A stretch of DNA of 64,000 nucleotides, taken from Caballeronia sp. Lep1P3. Its GTDB lineage: Bacteria; Pseudomonadota; Gammaproteobacteria; Burkholderiales; Burkholderiaceae. This document shows positions 7,854 through 19,676 of the stretch, in pieces. The notes under the pieces are model-generated. The model was not told where the DNA came from. It was given only the letters and a program-made list of their open reading frames with translations, and ran no database searches. A program made the position numbers and the translations under genes. The stretch covers positions 2,046,001 to 2,110,000 of the forward strand of contig NZ_CP084265.1 of NCBI RefSeq assembly GCF_022879595.1. Reading direction: 5' to 3'. The first letter of the stretch is position 1, and each line of letters starts with the position of its first letter.

Positions 7854-10800
7854 ATGCACACGGTAGTTCTCGGCTGGTTCGGTGCATCAGTCGTCTGGTT
7901 TCTTCCTCTCTTGTGGCGCGTCGTCAAGTCGGCGCTGCCGGGCGGGGCCGGGTTGCGCGGCCCCGGCACGATCCGGCTGTGGCTCGGCTTTTTCTGCGTG
8001 CTGCTGTCGAGCGCGACGCTCGAAGCCGCGCTCGCTGGCGCAGTCGAAACGCAAGACAACGTCAACCGCTGCGGACGCGCGCTCGCGGGCGCACTCGCCA
8101 CGCTCGCGCATCCGCCAGGGGCAATCGCCATCGCCGCGCTCACGCTCGCGATCAGCCTGCCGTGGCTCATCGATTTCAGCTGGCGCTCGGTGCTCGCTTG
8201 GGCCGACGAAGCGTTCGGCTTCGGCCTGCCCCGCAGTTGGATCACGGTCCCCGACGACTCCGGGCGGGAACCGCGTCAACGCGACTCGGGGAGCACCAAG
8301 TCCGCGGCGATGCGCTGGCGCGAAAGACGCGAGCGCCGCGCCCGTCAGACGCTGGCGACCGAAGCGCCCGCGCGGGGCATCGGCGGGGAACGCTTGGACG
8401 GATCGGCCGGCCGCGCGTCCCACGACGAGCCGACGCTCGGCATGCCGCCCGCCAATCGCAGCGGGCGCTACCAGCGGCCGACCGTCTGGCGCCCGCCGGC
8501 GACGGGCAAGCGCTCGGCCAAGCAGGCCGAGGCCACGGCTGCGAGCATCGCGGCCACGGCCGAGGCGTATTCCCGACGCCCGGCGTTCGAGCGCGCGGGC
8601 ACGTCCGTTCAGGCGGCCTTCGTCGAACCGGTCGCACCGGACGGCTGGCTGAGTTCGCTCTCGACGGCAAGCGCCGCGCTCGGCTCGAATCCTTCCGCCG
8701 CAAGATCGGCGTCGGCGTCGGCGTCGGCGATGCCGGGCCGCGGTGCCGCGCACTCGCAGACGCCGCAGCGCCCCGCCGCTCGCGTTGCGCCGCCTGCCGG
8801 TGCGTCGGGGACTGCGCCCGTTTCCGCCGCGCCCGAAGCGGCCGCAGCGAGCCAGCGGTCCTCTGCCGCGCCCGCCCGCACCGCCGCGTCGCTGGCGCGC
8901 TCGGCTTCCATGTCGGCAGCGCCCGCCGCGCGCAGACCGATGGCGGCATCGAATCCTGCTGCGAGGCCCGCGCCGGTCTCGGCGTCGATGTCGGCGTCGA
9001 TGCCGCGCGGGGGCGTCAGGCGTGGCCCGCCGCACGAGCCGGTGAGCGCCGCTGCGCGCGAATCCGACTCGCGGCCTTTCGCGCCGCCGGCGTTCTCGCG
9101 GGCCGTCACCCCGCCTGCGCCGCCGCCCGCGCCGGAGGCGATCCAGGCGACGCTGCGCTCGATCGAAGAAAACGCCGCGCTGTGGACATCGCTCGCGGGC
9201 GCGAGCCTCGCCCGCCATCACGAAGCGCACACTTCGGCAGCGAGCGACGGCGGCGCGACGGCGCACGCCTACGCGCCGCCAGCGCAACACGAGAACGCGC
9301 TAGCCGCGCCCTTCACTGCCGACGCGCAGCCGGGCGACGGCTCGGAGCTTCGCGTGCCGTCTTTCGCCGCTTCGCTCGCGGATGAACGCGGCGATGCGCC
9401 GGACGCAGCGCATCCGTCCGTGGACGCCGCTGAAGGACTGCAAAGCATCGATGCGCCTGGCGGGCCGCTGGATTTCGCCGACCGTGAAGAGGCGCTGCAG
9501 CAAGCCGTGCCCGCCGATGCATCGGCCGGGCCTTTCGCACATGAGCAGGTCACGGCGGCTACGGTGCGCTGGGACGATGGCGAGCCGTCTTTCGGCCGTC
9601 GATCGGACGTCATCGAGGCAGTGCCGAACGAGCCTGACGCGAGCATTCCGTTGACGGCAGTTGCGCCCACCGGGGCTGATATCGCTGACGTGATCGGCCA
9701 GCCGGAGCCGGTCCTAGAGACTCAGGCCAAGGGCGTCGACGACCCGTTTAGCCGCCCGGAGCCGTCTTTCGAACGTTTCGCGGACTTCGCGCCCGCATCG
9801 GAACCCGGCTCCGAGCCGTCGATGCCCGCAAGCGCGCTCGTCGTGAACGCAACCGTCGACGGCGCCGCGCATGAGAACGCCGTCGACGAAACGCTCGACG
9901 CGCCGGCGATAGCGGTGACGCGCGTCGAGACGGCCGACACGACGCCTGAACGCGTCGCCCCGATCTCCGAACCGCGAATCGACGCGCCCACGCCCCATTT
10001 CGAACAAAGCGCGCCGTTCGAACTGCCCGCATGGCCGGCACTGCCGACATCCTTCGCACCGGCGAGCGCGCCGGAAGCGGACACCGAGATGGATCGCGTC
10101 AGCTATTCGTTCGACGCAGCGCCGATCGTGCCGCCGCCGCTGCCGCGACCGCTCGCGCAGCCGCCCGAACCGCCCCGCTCAATCGCCGATACGCCGCCCT
10201 GGATCGACGACGCCCCCGGCGAAGCACCGCTTGCGCCGTCCGCCAGCACGCTGCCCGCGCCAACGCCGACGCCAACGCCCGCACCCTCCCCCGTGCGCGG
10301 CTTCGCGCCGACCGAGTTCGAATTCCACGCGCCGCACGCGTCCGCCGTGGAATTGCCGACGCTAGATCTGCTCGAACCCGCCTCCGACGAAATCGAGCCT
10401 GTGTCCGAGGAACGCCTCGCCGATACGGGCCAGCTGATCGAGCAGCGCCTTCAGGAATTCAAGGTGCCTGTGACGGTCGTCGGTGCGTCGGCGGGTCCGG
10501 TCATCACGCGCTTCGAAGTCGAGCCGGCGCTCGGCGTGCGCGGAAGTCAGATCGTCGGGTTGATGAAAGACCTTTCGCGCGGGCTCGGCCTCACGTCCAT
10601 ACGCGTCGTCGAGACCATTCCCGGCAAGACGTGCATGGGCCTGGAATTGCCGAACGCGAAGCGCCAGATGATCCGCCTCTCGGAGATTCTTGAAGACGAC
10701 GTGTACCGCGCGTCCAAGTCGAATCTCACGATCGCGATGGGCAAGGACATCGTCGGCAATCCGGTCGTGACCGATCTCGCGAAAGCGCCGCACATGCTCG

Positions 10801-11825
10801 TCGCGGGCACGACGGGCTCGGGCAAATCCGTCGCCATCAACGCGATGATCCTCTCGCTGCTCTACAAGGCGAAGCCCGAAGACGTGCGCCTCATCATGAT
10901 CGACCCCAAGATGCTGGAGCTGTCCGTCTACGAGGGCATCCCGCATCTGCTCGCGCCCGTCGTGACCGACATGAAGCTCGCCTCCAACGCACTCAACTGG
11001 TGCGTCGGGGAAATGGAGAAGCGTTACCGGCTGATGTCCGCGGTCGGCGTGCGCAATCTGCAGGGCTTCAACCAGAAAGTCCGCAACACGGAAGCCGCCG
11101 GCAAGAAGCTCACGAATCCGTTCTCGCTCACGCCCGATGCGCCCGAGCCGCTGTCGACGCTGCCGCTCATCGTCGTCGTCATCGACGAGTTGGCCGACCT
11201 GATGATGGTGGCCGGCAAGCAGATCGAGCAATTGATCGCGCGTCTCGCGCAGAAGGCGCGCGCGGCCGGCATCCATCTGATTCTCGCGACGCAGCGGCCT
11301 TCGGTCGACGTCATCACCGGTCTCATCAAGGCCAATATTCCGACACGCGTGGCGTTCCAGGTGTCATCGAAAATCGATTCGCGCACGATTCTCGACCAGA
11401 TGGGCGCGGAATCGTTGCTCGGCGCGGGCGACATGCTGTTCCTGCCGCCCGGCACCGGTTATCCGCAGCGCGTGCACGGCGCGTTCGTCGCAGACGACGA
11501 GGTGCACCGCGTGGTCGAGTATCTGAAGCAGTTCGGCGAGCCGGAGTACGAGGAAGGCATCTTGTCCGGGCCGACATCGGAAGGCGCGTCGCAGGACCTC
11601 TTCGGCGAATCGCCGGACGCGGAAGCCGACCCGCTTTACGACGAAGCCGTCGCGTTCGTCGTGCGCACGCGGCGCGCCTCGATTTCGTCGGTGCAGCGGC
11701 AATTGCGCATCGGCTATAACCGCGCGGCGCGCCTCGTCGAGCAGATGGAAGCGGCCGGACTCGTCTCGCCGATGGGCACCAACGGCAACCGCGAAGTGCT
11801 TGCGCCGCCCGGCCCCGGCGAATGA
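7854..11825 (+). CDS. ftsK: FtsK/SpoIIIE-family DNA translocase with very long linker
   Basis: Membrane-anchored double-stranded DNA pump that clears chromosome ends from the division septum. The 1323 residues comprise a short hydrophobic N-terminus (about three membrane segments in the first 120 residues), a roughly 700-residue Ala/Pro/Ser-rich low-complexity linker, and a C-terminal motor from about residue 840. The motor shows [20 protein letters not shown] (Walker A), [24 protein letters not shown] (Walker B) and [12 protein letters not shown]. The last 65 residues are a winged-helix gamma domain ([20 protein letters not shown]), which in the family reads KOPS sequences. Burkholderiaceae usually carry a second, shorter FtsK, so this may be a paralogue. 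It is convergent with zntB 10 bp away. Confidence 0.92.
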   Translation: MHTVVLGWFGASVVWFLPLLWRVVKSALPGGAGLRGPGTIRLWLGFFCVLLSSATLEAALAGAVETQDNVNRCGRALAGALATLAHPPGAIAIAALTLAISLPWLIDFSWRSVLAWADEAFGFGLPRSWITVPDDSGREPRQRDSGSTKSAAMRWRERRERRARQTLATEAPARGIGGERLDGSAGRASHDEPTLGMPPANRSGRYQRPTVWRPPATGKRSAKQAEATAASIAATAEAYSRRPAFERAGTSVQAAFVEPVAPDGWLSSLSTASAALGSNPSAARSASASASAMPGRGAAHSQTPQRPAARVAPPAGASGTAPVSAAPEAAAASQRSSAAPARTAASLARSASMSAAPAARRPMAASNPAARPAPVSASMSASMPRGGVRRGPPHEPVSAAARESDSRPFAPPAFSRAVTPPAPPPAPEAIQATLRSIEENAALWTSLAGASLARHHEAHTSAASDGGATAHAYAPPAQHENALAAPFTADAQPGDGSELRVPSFAASLADERGDAPDAAHPSVDAAEGLQSIDAPGGPLDFADREEALQQAVPADASAGPFAHEQVTAATVRWDDGEPSFGRRSDVIEAVPNEPDASIPLTAVAPTGADIADVIGQPEPVLETQAKGVDDPFSRPEPSFERFADFAPASEPGSEPSMPASALVVNATVDGAAHENAVDETLDAPAIAVTRVETADTTPERVAPISEPRIDAPTPHFEQSAPFELPAWPALPTSFAPASAPEADTEMDRVSYSFDAAPIVPPPLPRPLAQPPEPPRSIADTPPWIDDAPGEAPLAPSASTLPAPTPTPTPAPSPVRGFAPTEFEFHAPHASAVELPTLDLLEPASDEIEPVSEERLADTGQLIEQRLQEFKVPVTVVGASAGPVITRFEVEPALGVRGSQIVGLMKDLSRGLGLTSIRVVETIPGKTCMGLELPNAKRQMIRLSEILEDDVYRASKSNLTIAMGKDIVGNPVVTDLAKAPHMLVAGTTGSGKSVAINAMILSLLYKAKPEDVRLIMIDPKMLELSVYEGIPHLLAPVVTDMKLASNALNWCVGEMEKRYRLMSAVGVRNLQGFNQKVRNTEAAGKKLTNPFSLTPDAPEPLSTLPLIVVVIDELADLMMVAGKQIEQLIARLAQKARAAGIHLILATQRPSVDVITGLIKANIPTRVAFQVSSKIDSRTILDQMGAESLLGAGDMLFLPPGTGYPQRVHGAFVADDEVHRVVEYLKQFGEPEYEEGILSGPTSEGASQDLFGESPDAEADPLYDEAVAFVVRTRRASISSVQRQLRIGYNRAARLVEQMEAAGLVSPMGTNGNREVLAPPGPGE

Positions 11826-11835
11826 TTCGAACGGC

Positions 11836-12894
11836 TCACCAGAGCCGCAGCTTGCGCAAGAGGAAGATGGTGATGGCGGCGCACCCCGTCATCACGCCGA
11901 TGACGACCCAGAACGAAGCGGGATCGTGCGTGCCCGGCAAGCCCGCCACGTTCATGCCGAAGATGCCGGTCACGAGCGTGGCCGGCAACAGCAACGCCGA
12001 CATGATCGCGAGCCACAGGAGCTTGCGGTTGATGTCCTCGGACAGCAGCGCGGCGATCTCGTCCTGCAGCAGCTTCGCACGCTCATAGAGCGCTTCGAGC
12101 CCGCCGCCCAGCCCATTGAGCACCTGAATGGCCTGCACGAGCGCTTCCATCGAACGCGGCTCGGCCCACTCCAGACGCCGCGTGACGAGTTGCATCAGCG
12201 CGTTGCGCTCGGGATCGATGAAGCGCTTCACCTCGACGATCCTGCGCCGCACGCCGCCCAGCGCCGCGCGGCACTTCGAATGCGCGCCTTCGAGCACGTC
12301 CTCTTCCACGTCGTCGAGACGGTCGCCGAGTTCGTCGATGCGATCGACGAAGGTCTCGTTCAACGCGCGGATCAGGCCCGCGAAGAGATCGACGGTATCG
12401 CGGAACGTCGCGCCTTCCAGCACAGCGTGACGCAAACGGTCGGTGGATTGCAGCGGCCGCGCGCGCACGGTGATCATGCGCTGCTTATCGACGTAAAAGC
12501 GCAGCGCGCCGGTCGCGCGGATCGCTTCGCGCGCAACCGGCGTCGCGGCGGTATCGGGCGCGGTCGCGACGAGTTCGAGGTCCGCCACCACGCCGAACAT
12601 GAAATTCGGCCCCATGTGCACGCGCGGGCGTTTGTCCTCGCCATTGAGAAATTCGCGCGCGACATCGGGCAGCGCCGTCACGCCTTCCAGCCAGCTTTCG
12701 ACGGTGTCGTCGTTAGCCGAAAGATGCAGCCACGTCATGCCGTCGCTGACGATCGCCTTGCGCGCTTCCTGCCAGGAAAGCCGCAGCGCGTCGCCGCCCG
12801 CGAAGTCGAACGCGCTGATGAAGCCCGGCGGCGCCGGATCGTTCGCGCCGGCGCTCGTGTGCGCGGCGGCGTAGTCGTTGCGAGTCGTATCCAA
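11836..12894 (-). CDS. zntB: ZntB/CorA-family divalent cation transporter
   Basis: Inner-membrane pentameric metal channel of the 2-TM-GxN family; ZntB members handle zinc, CorA members magnesium or cobalt. The 352-residue protein has a large cytosolic domain with a coiled-coil-rich centre (LGDRLDDVEEDVLEG, ERAKLLQDEIAALLSEDINRK given in parts) and ends in two membrane helices separated by the signature GIFGMNVAGLPG, with GMN intact. The overall length and N-terminal WLHLSANDD pattern fit ZntB better than CorA. It lies downstream of pagP on the reverse strand, 116 bp away. The substrate is an inference. Confidence 0.87.
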   Translation of the reverse strand: MDTTRNDYAAAHTSAGANDPAPPGFISAFDFAGGDALRLSWQEARKAIVSDGMTWLHLSANDDTVESWLEGVTALPDVAREFLNGEDKRPRVHMGPNFMFGVVADLELVATAPDTAATPVAREAIRATGALRFYVDKQRMITVRARPLQSTDRLRHAVLEGATFRDTVDLFAGLIRALNETFVDRIDELGDRLDDVEEDVLEGAHSKCRAALGGVRRRIVEVKRFIDPERNALMQLVTRRLEWAEPRSMEALVQAIQVLNGLGGGLEALYERAKLLQDEIAALLSEDINRKLLWLAIMSALLLPATLVTGIFGMNVAGLPGTHDPASFWVVIGVMTGCAAITIFLLRKLRLW

Positions 12895-13010
12895 TCTTGC
12901 TTCCCTGCCATTACCTTACGATTTATCGGGACACCTTTCGATTTCCCGCGTGCGAGCCTTAGCCGTGTCGTGCCGTGCCGTGCGTCGGGCAAAGCGGCAC
13001 GTCAATGCTA

Positions 13011-13586
13011 CTAGAACTCGTAGCGTCCAAAGAAGAACGCGACGTCGCCGTCGTTGAGGCCAGGCAGGCGCGGGATGAGCGTGCCCATGAGCGAAGCGCG
13101 CCGGTAACGCACCGATGCGATCGGCAGCGCGAGCGGCAACGGCAGGTAATGCACGACATCGCTGCGCGCGGTGAAACCCGCGAAGTAGCCGCCGCCGAGC
13201 TGCAAGCCGCCGAGCACGGGCTTCGTGTACCACTGGCGCGCGTAGCCGCCGATCGGCTCGAAGTTGTGATGGGAGTCGGAAAAGGCGAACACGAAGAGGA
13301 CGTCCTCATTGCCGTTCGCATCGGTCCAGTGCTTGCCCGCGCCGCCGCCCCAGGACCACGGATTCAGTTCCTTGCGATCCGTGTAGCCGTCGATGTGCCA
13401 GCCATAGCCCGTCACGTAGAGATCCCACGTGCCCTCGCGCGCGACGCGCGTCACGCGCTCGCACGCCGACGACAACCAGTCGCGCTTGTAGTCGCATTGG
13501 CCCTCGCCCGCGTGGGCCGCGAGCGGGGCCGCCATGAAAAGACACAACGAGGAAACCGTGACCGCCCTGACCGTTATTTTTGTCAT
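13011..13586 (-). CDS. pagP: Lipid A palmitoyltransferase
   Basis: Outer-membrane beta-barrel enzyme that moves a palmitoyl chain from phospholipid to lipid A, giving resistance to cationic peptides. The 191-residue product has a signal peptide ending AAPLAAHA, then TWDLYVTGYGWHIDGYT, in which the His of YGWH matches the catalytic His, and FAFSDSHHNFEPIGGYA, with the Asp-Ser of the catalytic set. The C-terminus ends in aromatic-rich VAFFFGRYEF, typical of an outer-membrane barrel. It lies between the lactonase-fold gene (53 bp upstream) and zntB, all on the reverse strand, so readthrough is plausible. Confidence 0.9.
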   Translation of the reverse strand: MTKITVRAVTVSSLCLFMAAPLAAHAGEGQCDYKRDWLSSACERVTRVAREGTWDLYVTGYGWHIDGYTDRKELNPWSWGGGAGKHWTDANGNEDVLFVFAFSDSHHNFEPIGGYARQWYTKPVLGGLQLGGGYFAGFTARSDVVHYLPLPLALPIASVRYRRASLMGTLIPRLPGLNDGDVAFFFGRYEF

Positions 13587-13639
13587 CGTGATGGGTGCGA
13601 CTCGCTATGGAAGGTCCGCGCGTCCTGGGTTTCACCTCG

Positions 13640-14971
13640 TCATGACGGCGAGACGAATTTGAAATCGACGGGCGAGCCGATCGAGAGCTGCTTCGGATCG
13701 GACGCGAGTTCGCCCGTCGCCGGGTCGCGGCGGAAGAAGTACGCGCTGTCGCTGTCCTGATTGCCGACGACGAGCCAGCGCCCGGTCGGATCGATCGCGA
13801 ATTCGCGCGGCGTCTTGCCGAGCGTCGGATAGCGCTTGAGCAGCTTGAGATGCCCGTTCGCCGGATCGACCGCGAACGCGACGAGCTGATTCACGTCGCC
13901 GCGATTCGTCGCGTAGAGAAAGCGTCCGTCGGGCGACAGATGCAGCGCGCCGCCGCCGATCTTGCCCTTGAAGCCCGGCGCGGTCATCGGCAGCGACTGC
14001 GTTTCGGTGAGCTTGCCGTCCGCGTAGTTGAAGACGAGCACCGAAGCGTTCAGTTCGGTCGTGAGATAAGCGTGCTTGCCGCTCGCGTCGAAAATCAGAT
14101 GGCGCGGGCCGGAGCCGGGCCTGATCTGCGTGTAGCGGGCCTCGGTCGGACCGAACAGGCCGCGGCTGCCGTCAGGCGTGTATCGATAGGCGAAGACCTT
14201 ATCCACGCCCAGGTCCTGCGCGAAGAGATAGCGGCCATCGGGCGAGAACACCGTCGAATGGACGTGCGAGTTGTCCTGCCGGCCCTTCACCGGGCCACTG
14301 CCCTCGTGATGCACGGTCAGCACGGACGTACCGACGTGGCCATCGGCGGAAAGCGGAAACACCGCGAAGCTGCCGCCGGGATTCGCCGCGACCGAGTAGT
14401 TGGCCGTGAGCAGATATCTGCCGTCGGGCGAGATCGCGAGATAGCACGGATCGTTGCCGTCCGACGAAACGCGGTTCAAAAAGCTCAGTTGCCCGCTCGC
14501 GCGATCGAAGCGGAAGGCGCTTACGCCGCCGCGCTGCGACGCGGGGCCGTTGTCGCCGGGCAGCTCGTTGACCGCATACACGAAATTGCGGTCGCGGCTC
14601 ACGACGAGATACGACGGATTCACCGTCTGCGCCGACGCGATGCGTGACAGCTCGCCGCTGCCGGCATCGAAGCGATAGACGTAGATGCCTTCGCTCTTGC
14701 CGCTGCCCGTATAGGTGCCGATGAGCAGGTCATAGACCTCGCCCGTTGTCGAGCGCGTCGGTGCGCTCGCCGACGCCGATGCAGACGTGTCGCCGGTTGT
14801 CTGCGTCTGCGCGAAACCGTGGGCGGCGGCGAGCGAAAGCATCAGCGCGACGCCCTTGGCCCAGTGAATCGGACGAGGACGGGCCTTGTTCGAACGCGAA
14901 CGCGAAGCAGCAGGAAGCGGGCGCGGCATTTGCATCTCGCTCGTCGCGGTGCGGGACTGACTCGGTTGCAT
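13640..14971 (-). CDS. Secreted lactonase-family seven-bladed beta-propeller protein
   Basis: Related to 6-phosphogluconolactonase Pgl (YbhE), but exported. The 443 residues have an N-terminal basic stretch and hydrophobic segment (VALMLSLAAAHGFAQ) acting as a signal, then seven propeller repeats with recurring motifs such as NPSYLVVSRDRNFVYAVNE, CYLAISPDGRYLLTANY, HSTVFSPDGRYLFAQDLG, GPRHLIFDASGKHAYLTTE and LHLSPDGRFLYATNRG. An extracytoplasmic location makes a role in the pentose phosphate pathway unlikely; a lactone or sugar hydrolase in the periplasm is inferred. The start at 14971 gives a long n-region; an ATG 12 codons later is an alternative. Confidence 0.85.
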   Translation of the reverse strand: MQPSQSRTATSEMQMPRPLPAASRSRSNKARPRPIHWAKGVALMLSLAAAHGFAQTQTTGDTSASASASAPTRSTTGEVYDLLIGTYTGSGKSEGIYVYRFDAGSGELSRIASAQTVNPSYLVVSRDRNFVYAVNELPGDNGPASQRGGVSAFRFDRASGQLSFLNRVSSDGNDPCYLAISPDGRYLLTANYSVAANPGGSFAVFPLSADGHVGTSVLTVHHEGSGPVKGRQDNSHVHSTVFSPDGRYLFAQDLGVDKVFAYRYTPDGSRGLFGPTEARYTQIRPGSGPRHLIFDASGKHAYLTTELNASVLVFNYADGKLTETQSLPMTAPGFKGKIGGGALHLSPDGRFLYATNRGDVNQLVAFAVDPANGHLKLLKRYPTLGKTPREFAIDPTGRWLVVGNQDSDSAYFFRRDPATGELASDPKQLSIGSPVDFKFVSPS

Positions 14972-15169
14972 GAGACCTCCTCATCGTCTTGGTGCCTGTT
15001 ATCAAGCGCGACGCGCGGGCGTCGGCATTGCCATCGCCTGTGCGGCAGCGGGATGGCCGGCCTGCACGAGCAAGTTCCGGACCGTGGCGCGGGGTCGAAC
15101 CGTCATCGAGGCAAAGCATCGAGGCAAAAACAGACCACACAACTCGAACCAACAAAAGGAGCTGATGCA

Positions 15170-15322
15170 ATGAACATCCACGTAAGCCTTGGACCGCTCG
15201 TCTCGCTGATCGCCGGCATTTTGATTCTCGTGATGCCGCGGCTTCTGAACTTCATCGTGGCGATCTATCTGATCGTGATCGGACTGATCGGGCTATTCGG
15301 CATGAGTTCGACGCACTTCTGA
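15170..15322 (+). CDS. DUF3096 small membrane protein (50 aa)
   Basis: A 50-residue protein with two predicted membrane helices (VSLIAGILILVMP and IVAIYLIVIGLIGLFG) separated by a short turn with RLLN, as in DUF3096 proteins, whose role is unknown. A strong ribosome site AAGGAG lies 8 nt before the ATG. It is divergent from the lactonase-fold gene and transcribed alone. Confidence 0.82.
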   Translation: MNIHVSLGPLVSLIAGILILVMPRLLNFIVAIYLIVIGLIGLFGMSSTHF

Positions 15323-15415
15323 CACAGCCCGACGCGCGCGTGGCGCATCTGCGTTGTGACGCCGATCGCGTCGAACGGTTCCGCGCGCGCCGCTGATGGA
15401 CGATGCAGCCGAAGC

Positions 15416-15664
15416 TCAGCCGTTCGCCAGTTGATCGAGCCGCAAGCGCCCTTGCAAGGACAGCGCGCCGACCGCCAATCCGCGCACGTCGAAGCTGAAG
15501 CGGCTAAAGCATCCGCGCTCGGTGAGGAAGGCGGCGGCGGTGTCCATCGCGTTGCGCGACAAGCCGAGGCGCTTGTGATCGAGCGCGAGCAGCGCGTCGC
15601 TGTCGTGCACGCGGCTCGCAGCGGACAGGATCGCGATGCAGTCTGCTTTCGACGGATTGAGCAT
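15416..15664 (-). CDS. Hypothetical 82-aa protein
   Basis: I do not recognise the family. The product is a compact, apparently soluble, helix-rich protein starting MLNPSKADCIAILSAASRV and containing LLALDHKRLGLSRNAMD and FLTERGCF. The ATG at 15664 has GAGGAA 9 nt upstream, and a longer in-frame extension to 15778 lacks such support. It sits alone between the DUF3096 gene and the GH15 gene, divergent from the latter. Coding status is inferred from the ribosome site and codon pattern. Confidence 0.6.
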   Translation of the reverse strand: MLNPSKADCIAILSAASRVHDSDALLALDHKRLGLSRNAMDTAAAFLTERGCFSRFSFDVRGLAVGALSLQGRLRLDQLANG

Positions 15665-16052
15665 GGTTGTCTGTTCCTCGAAAACCGAAGCTACGGCGTG
15701 TGAAGGAAAGAGCGCGCGCGTCGCCGGATGCTGGGAAGCGGCGCGTGAAGCTGAAAGCGTGAAGACGGGAAAGCGCAAGGCGATCGATGCCTCGACCGAG
15801 GGTCCATTCTAAACATCAGCCGAAACCAGGAGCAACGGTTTCATCGGCGCTTCGGTAGTGCTTTTCCGCCAAACGCGCCTACAGGCTCGCTCATAACCGT
15901 GAGCGGCCCGTTGCCGCAGCGCTGCACGCGCGGCAGGCACCCGCCCGGTTTTCTGCTCGCGACCAGCGATTGCGGCAGAATGCGGCGACATGGAGGCGTG
16001 CGCCGCCGCGTGCGACGCATCGCCGGTTCTACCGCTCAAACCACGTTCGCCC
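15665..16052. other. 388-bp divergent interval between the 82-aa gene and the GH15 gene
   Basis: No gene is supported. It must hold the promoters of both flanking genes. An in-frame extension of the GH15 frame to 15990 exists but lacks family similarity. I see no clear operator or terminator. Confidence 0.45.
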
Positions 16053-17927
<1,875 letters not shown>

Positions 17928-18283
17928 TCCGCGGCGTATCGAAAGCGCTGCTCGGACAGCGTAAGATGCTGCATTGCACAATTCGACGGTTGTTGCGGAA
18001 ACACCGGTAATTTCAACCGGCCGGTTGAAACGCAACCGCTTTGAGCGGAAAATGTTGCTCCCGCTCAAGAGTGGCGTTAGCGCAGTCGTTAGCCGTATTG
18101 ACGATTGCAAAGACATTGCAGAAACGCTGGCCGTCATCAGCAGGAAAGGCAGACCTCGCGGCGCGGTTCAGCCGCCGCGCTACGAGAATTTTTTTGGCCG
18201 TTGAAGCACGTTGAATCCGATTGCCGGCTGCTTTCGCCGGGATCAGCGGGCGTACCGGTTTGTACGAAGTCATTGGGGCCACC
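17928..18283. promoter_or_regulatory. 356-bp control region upstream of phaZ
   Basis: No gene is seen. The region holds a TGC-rich stretch (TGCATTGCACAATTC near 17969), the perfect palindrome at 18011-18030, a CCGCT-TTG-AGCGG hairpin at 18036-18048 and a TTGACG hexamer near 18097 that could be a -35 element. Together they suggest a regulated promoter for phaZ. Confidence 0.5.
18011..18030. promoter_or_regulatory. Perfect 20-bp palindrome upstream of phaZ
   Basis: Arms TTTCAACCGG and CCGGTTGAAA join with no spacer, giving exact dyad symmetry. It lies about 250 bp before the phaZ ATG and 85 bp after the GH15 stop. The form suits a dimeric regulator site; which protein binds is unknown. Confidence 0.6.
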
Positions 18284-19555
18284 ATGCTCTACCAAATCCA
18301 CGAATTTCAGCGGGCCATGTTGTCTCCCCTCACGGCGTGGGCCCAGGCCGCCTCCAAATCGTTCGTGAATCCGGCCAGTCCGCTCGCCTACGTCCCCGGC
18401 TCCACGCGCTTCGCCGCTGGCTACGAACTGCTCTACCGGCTCGGCAAGGACTACGAAAAACCGGAGTTCAACATTCATCAGATCGTCAAGGACGGCCACA
18501 ACATTCCGATCGTCGAGCAGACGGTGATCGAAAAGCCGTTCTGCCGGCTGCTGCGTTTCAAGCGTTTCGCCGACGACAGCGCCACTGTCACGAAGCTGAA
18601 GAACGAGCCGATCGTGCTCGTATGCGCGCCGCTTTCGGGTCATCACTCGACGCTCTTGCGCGACACCGTGAAAACGCTCCTGCAGGACCACAAGGTGTAC
18701 ATCACCGACTGGCTCGACGCGCGCATGGTGCCGATCGAGAACGGCCCGTTCCATCTGGACGATTACGTCGAATATATTCAGGAGTTCATCCGGCACATTG
18801 GCGCGAAGGATTTGCATGTGATCTCCGTGTGCCAGCCGACGGTGCCCGTGCTCGCCGCCATTTCGCTGATGGCGAGCCGCGGCGAGGACACGCCCCGCAC
18901 CATGACGATGATGGGCGGCCCGATCGATGCCCGCCGCAGCCCCACATCGGTCAATTCGCTTGCGAGCGAGCATTCCTACGAATGGTTCGAGAACAACGTC
19001 ATCTATACGGTGCCGGCGAACTATCCGGGCGTGGGCCGCAAGGTCTATCCGGGCTTCCTGCAGCACGCCGGTTTCGTCGCGATGAATCCGGAGCGCCATC
19101 TCACCGCCCATTGGGACTTCTATCAAAACCTTCTGCGCGGTGACGACGACGACGCCGAACAGCATCGCCGTTTCTACGACGAATACAACGCCGTGCTGGA
19201 CATGGCCGCGGAGTATTACCTGGAGACCATCCGTGTCGTGTTCCAGGAATTCCGGCTCGCGGAAGGTACGTGGGACGTGAACGGCGAGCGCGTGCGTCCG
19301 CAGGACATCAAAAACACGGCGCTGTTCACGATCGAAGGCGAACTCGACGACATTTCCGGCGACGGCCAGACGCGCGCCGCCCACGATCTGTGCACCGGCA
19401 TCCCGCAAAAGAACAAGCGCCACTTCACGGCGGAGAAGGCCGGCCACTACGGCATTTTCTCGGGCCGCCGCTGGCGCACGATGGTGTATCCGCAATTGCG
19501 CGAGTTCATTCTGGAACACGACAAGTCGCCGAAGACGGAAGCCGTGCCTGCCTGA
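18284..19555 (+). CDS. phaZ: Intracellular polyhydroxybutyrate depolymerase
   Basis: Mobilises stored PHB granules by cleaving the amorphous polymer inside the cell. The 423-residue product begins MLYQIHEFQRAMLSPLTAWA, the conserved N-terminus of PhaZ1-type enzymes, and has CQPTVPVLAA, where Cys183 replaces the Ser of a lipase box, exactly as in Cupriavidus PhaZ1. A C-terminal Asp (GELDDISGDGQT) and His (EKAGHYGIFSG) complete the catalytic triad. Start 18284 has a GGGG element just upstream. It ends in a bidirectional terminator shared with a TetR-family gene. No PHA synthase gene lies in this window. Confidence 0.95.
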   Translation: MLYQIHEFQRAMLSPLTAWAQAASKSFVNPASPLAYVPGSTRFAAGYELLYRLGKDYEKPEFNIHQIVKDGHNIPIVEQTVIEKPFCRLLRFKRFADDSATVTKLKNEPIVLVCAPLSGHHSTLLRDTVKTLLQDHKVYITDWLDARMVPIENGPFHLDDYVEYIQEFIRHIGAKDLHVISVCQPTVPVLAAISLMASRGEDTPRTMTMMGGPIDARRSPTSVNSLASEHSYEWFENNVIYTVPANYPGVGRKVYPGFLQHAGFVAMNPERHLTAHWDFYQNLLRGDDDDAEQHRRFYDEYNAVLDMAAEYYLETIRVVFQEFRLAEGTWDVNGERVRPQDIKNTALFTIEGELDDISGDGQTRAAHDLCTGIPQKNKRHFTAEKAGHYGIFSGRRWRTMVYPQLREFILEHDKSPKTEAVPA

Positions 19556-19620
19556 TCATTCGTGATTCTTCCTGAATCGCGCTGCGATATCGGCTTCGGT
19601 ACCGATTCCATCGTCAAAAG

Positions 19621-19658
19621 AAAAACGTCGCGCCCGGCAACAGGCGCGACGTTTTTTT
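19621..19658. terminator. Bidirectional terminator between phaZ and the TetR gene
   Basis: Arms AAAAACGTCGCGCC and GGCGCGACGTTTTTTT enclose an 8-nt loop. The T-tract on the forward strand and the A-tract mirrored on the reverse strand serve both convergent genes. Confidence 0.88.
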
Positions 19659-19676
19659 CATCAGACAGCGCCGCTT

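Noticed and set aside
7887..9290. A 467-codon reverse open frame antisense to ftsK
   Set aside because: The protein is Arg-rich and featureless, and the opposite strand encodes the FtsK linker; high GC keeps such frames open.
17966..17985. TGC-rich stretch resembling a PhaR-type box before phaZ
   Set aside because: It matches the published half-site only loosely, with two mismatches in the core, so it is not called as a site.
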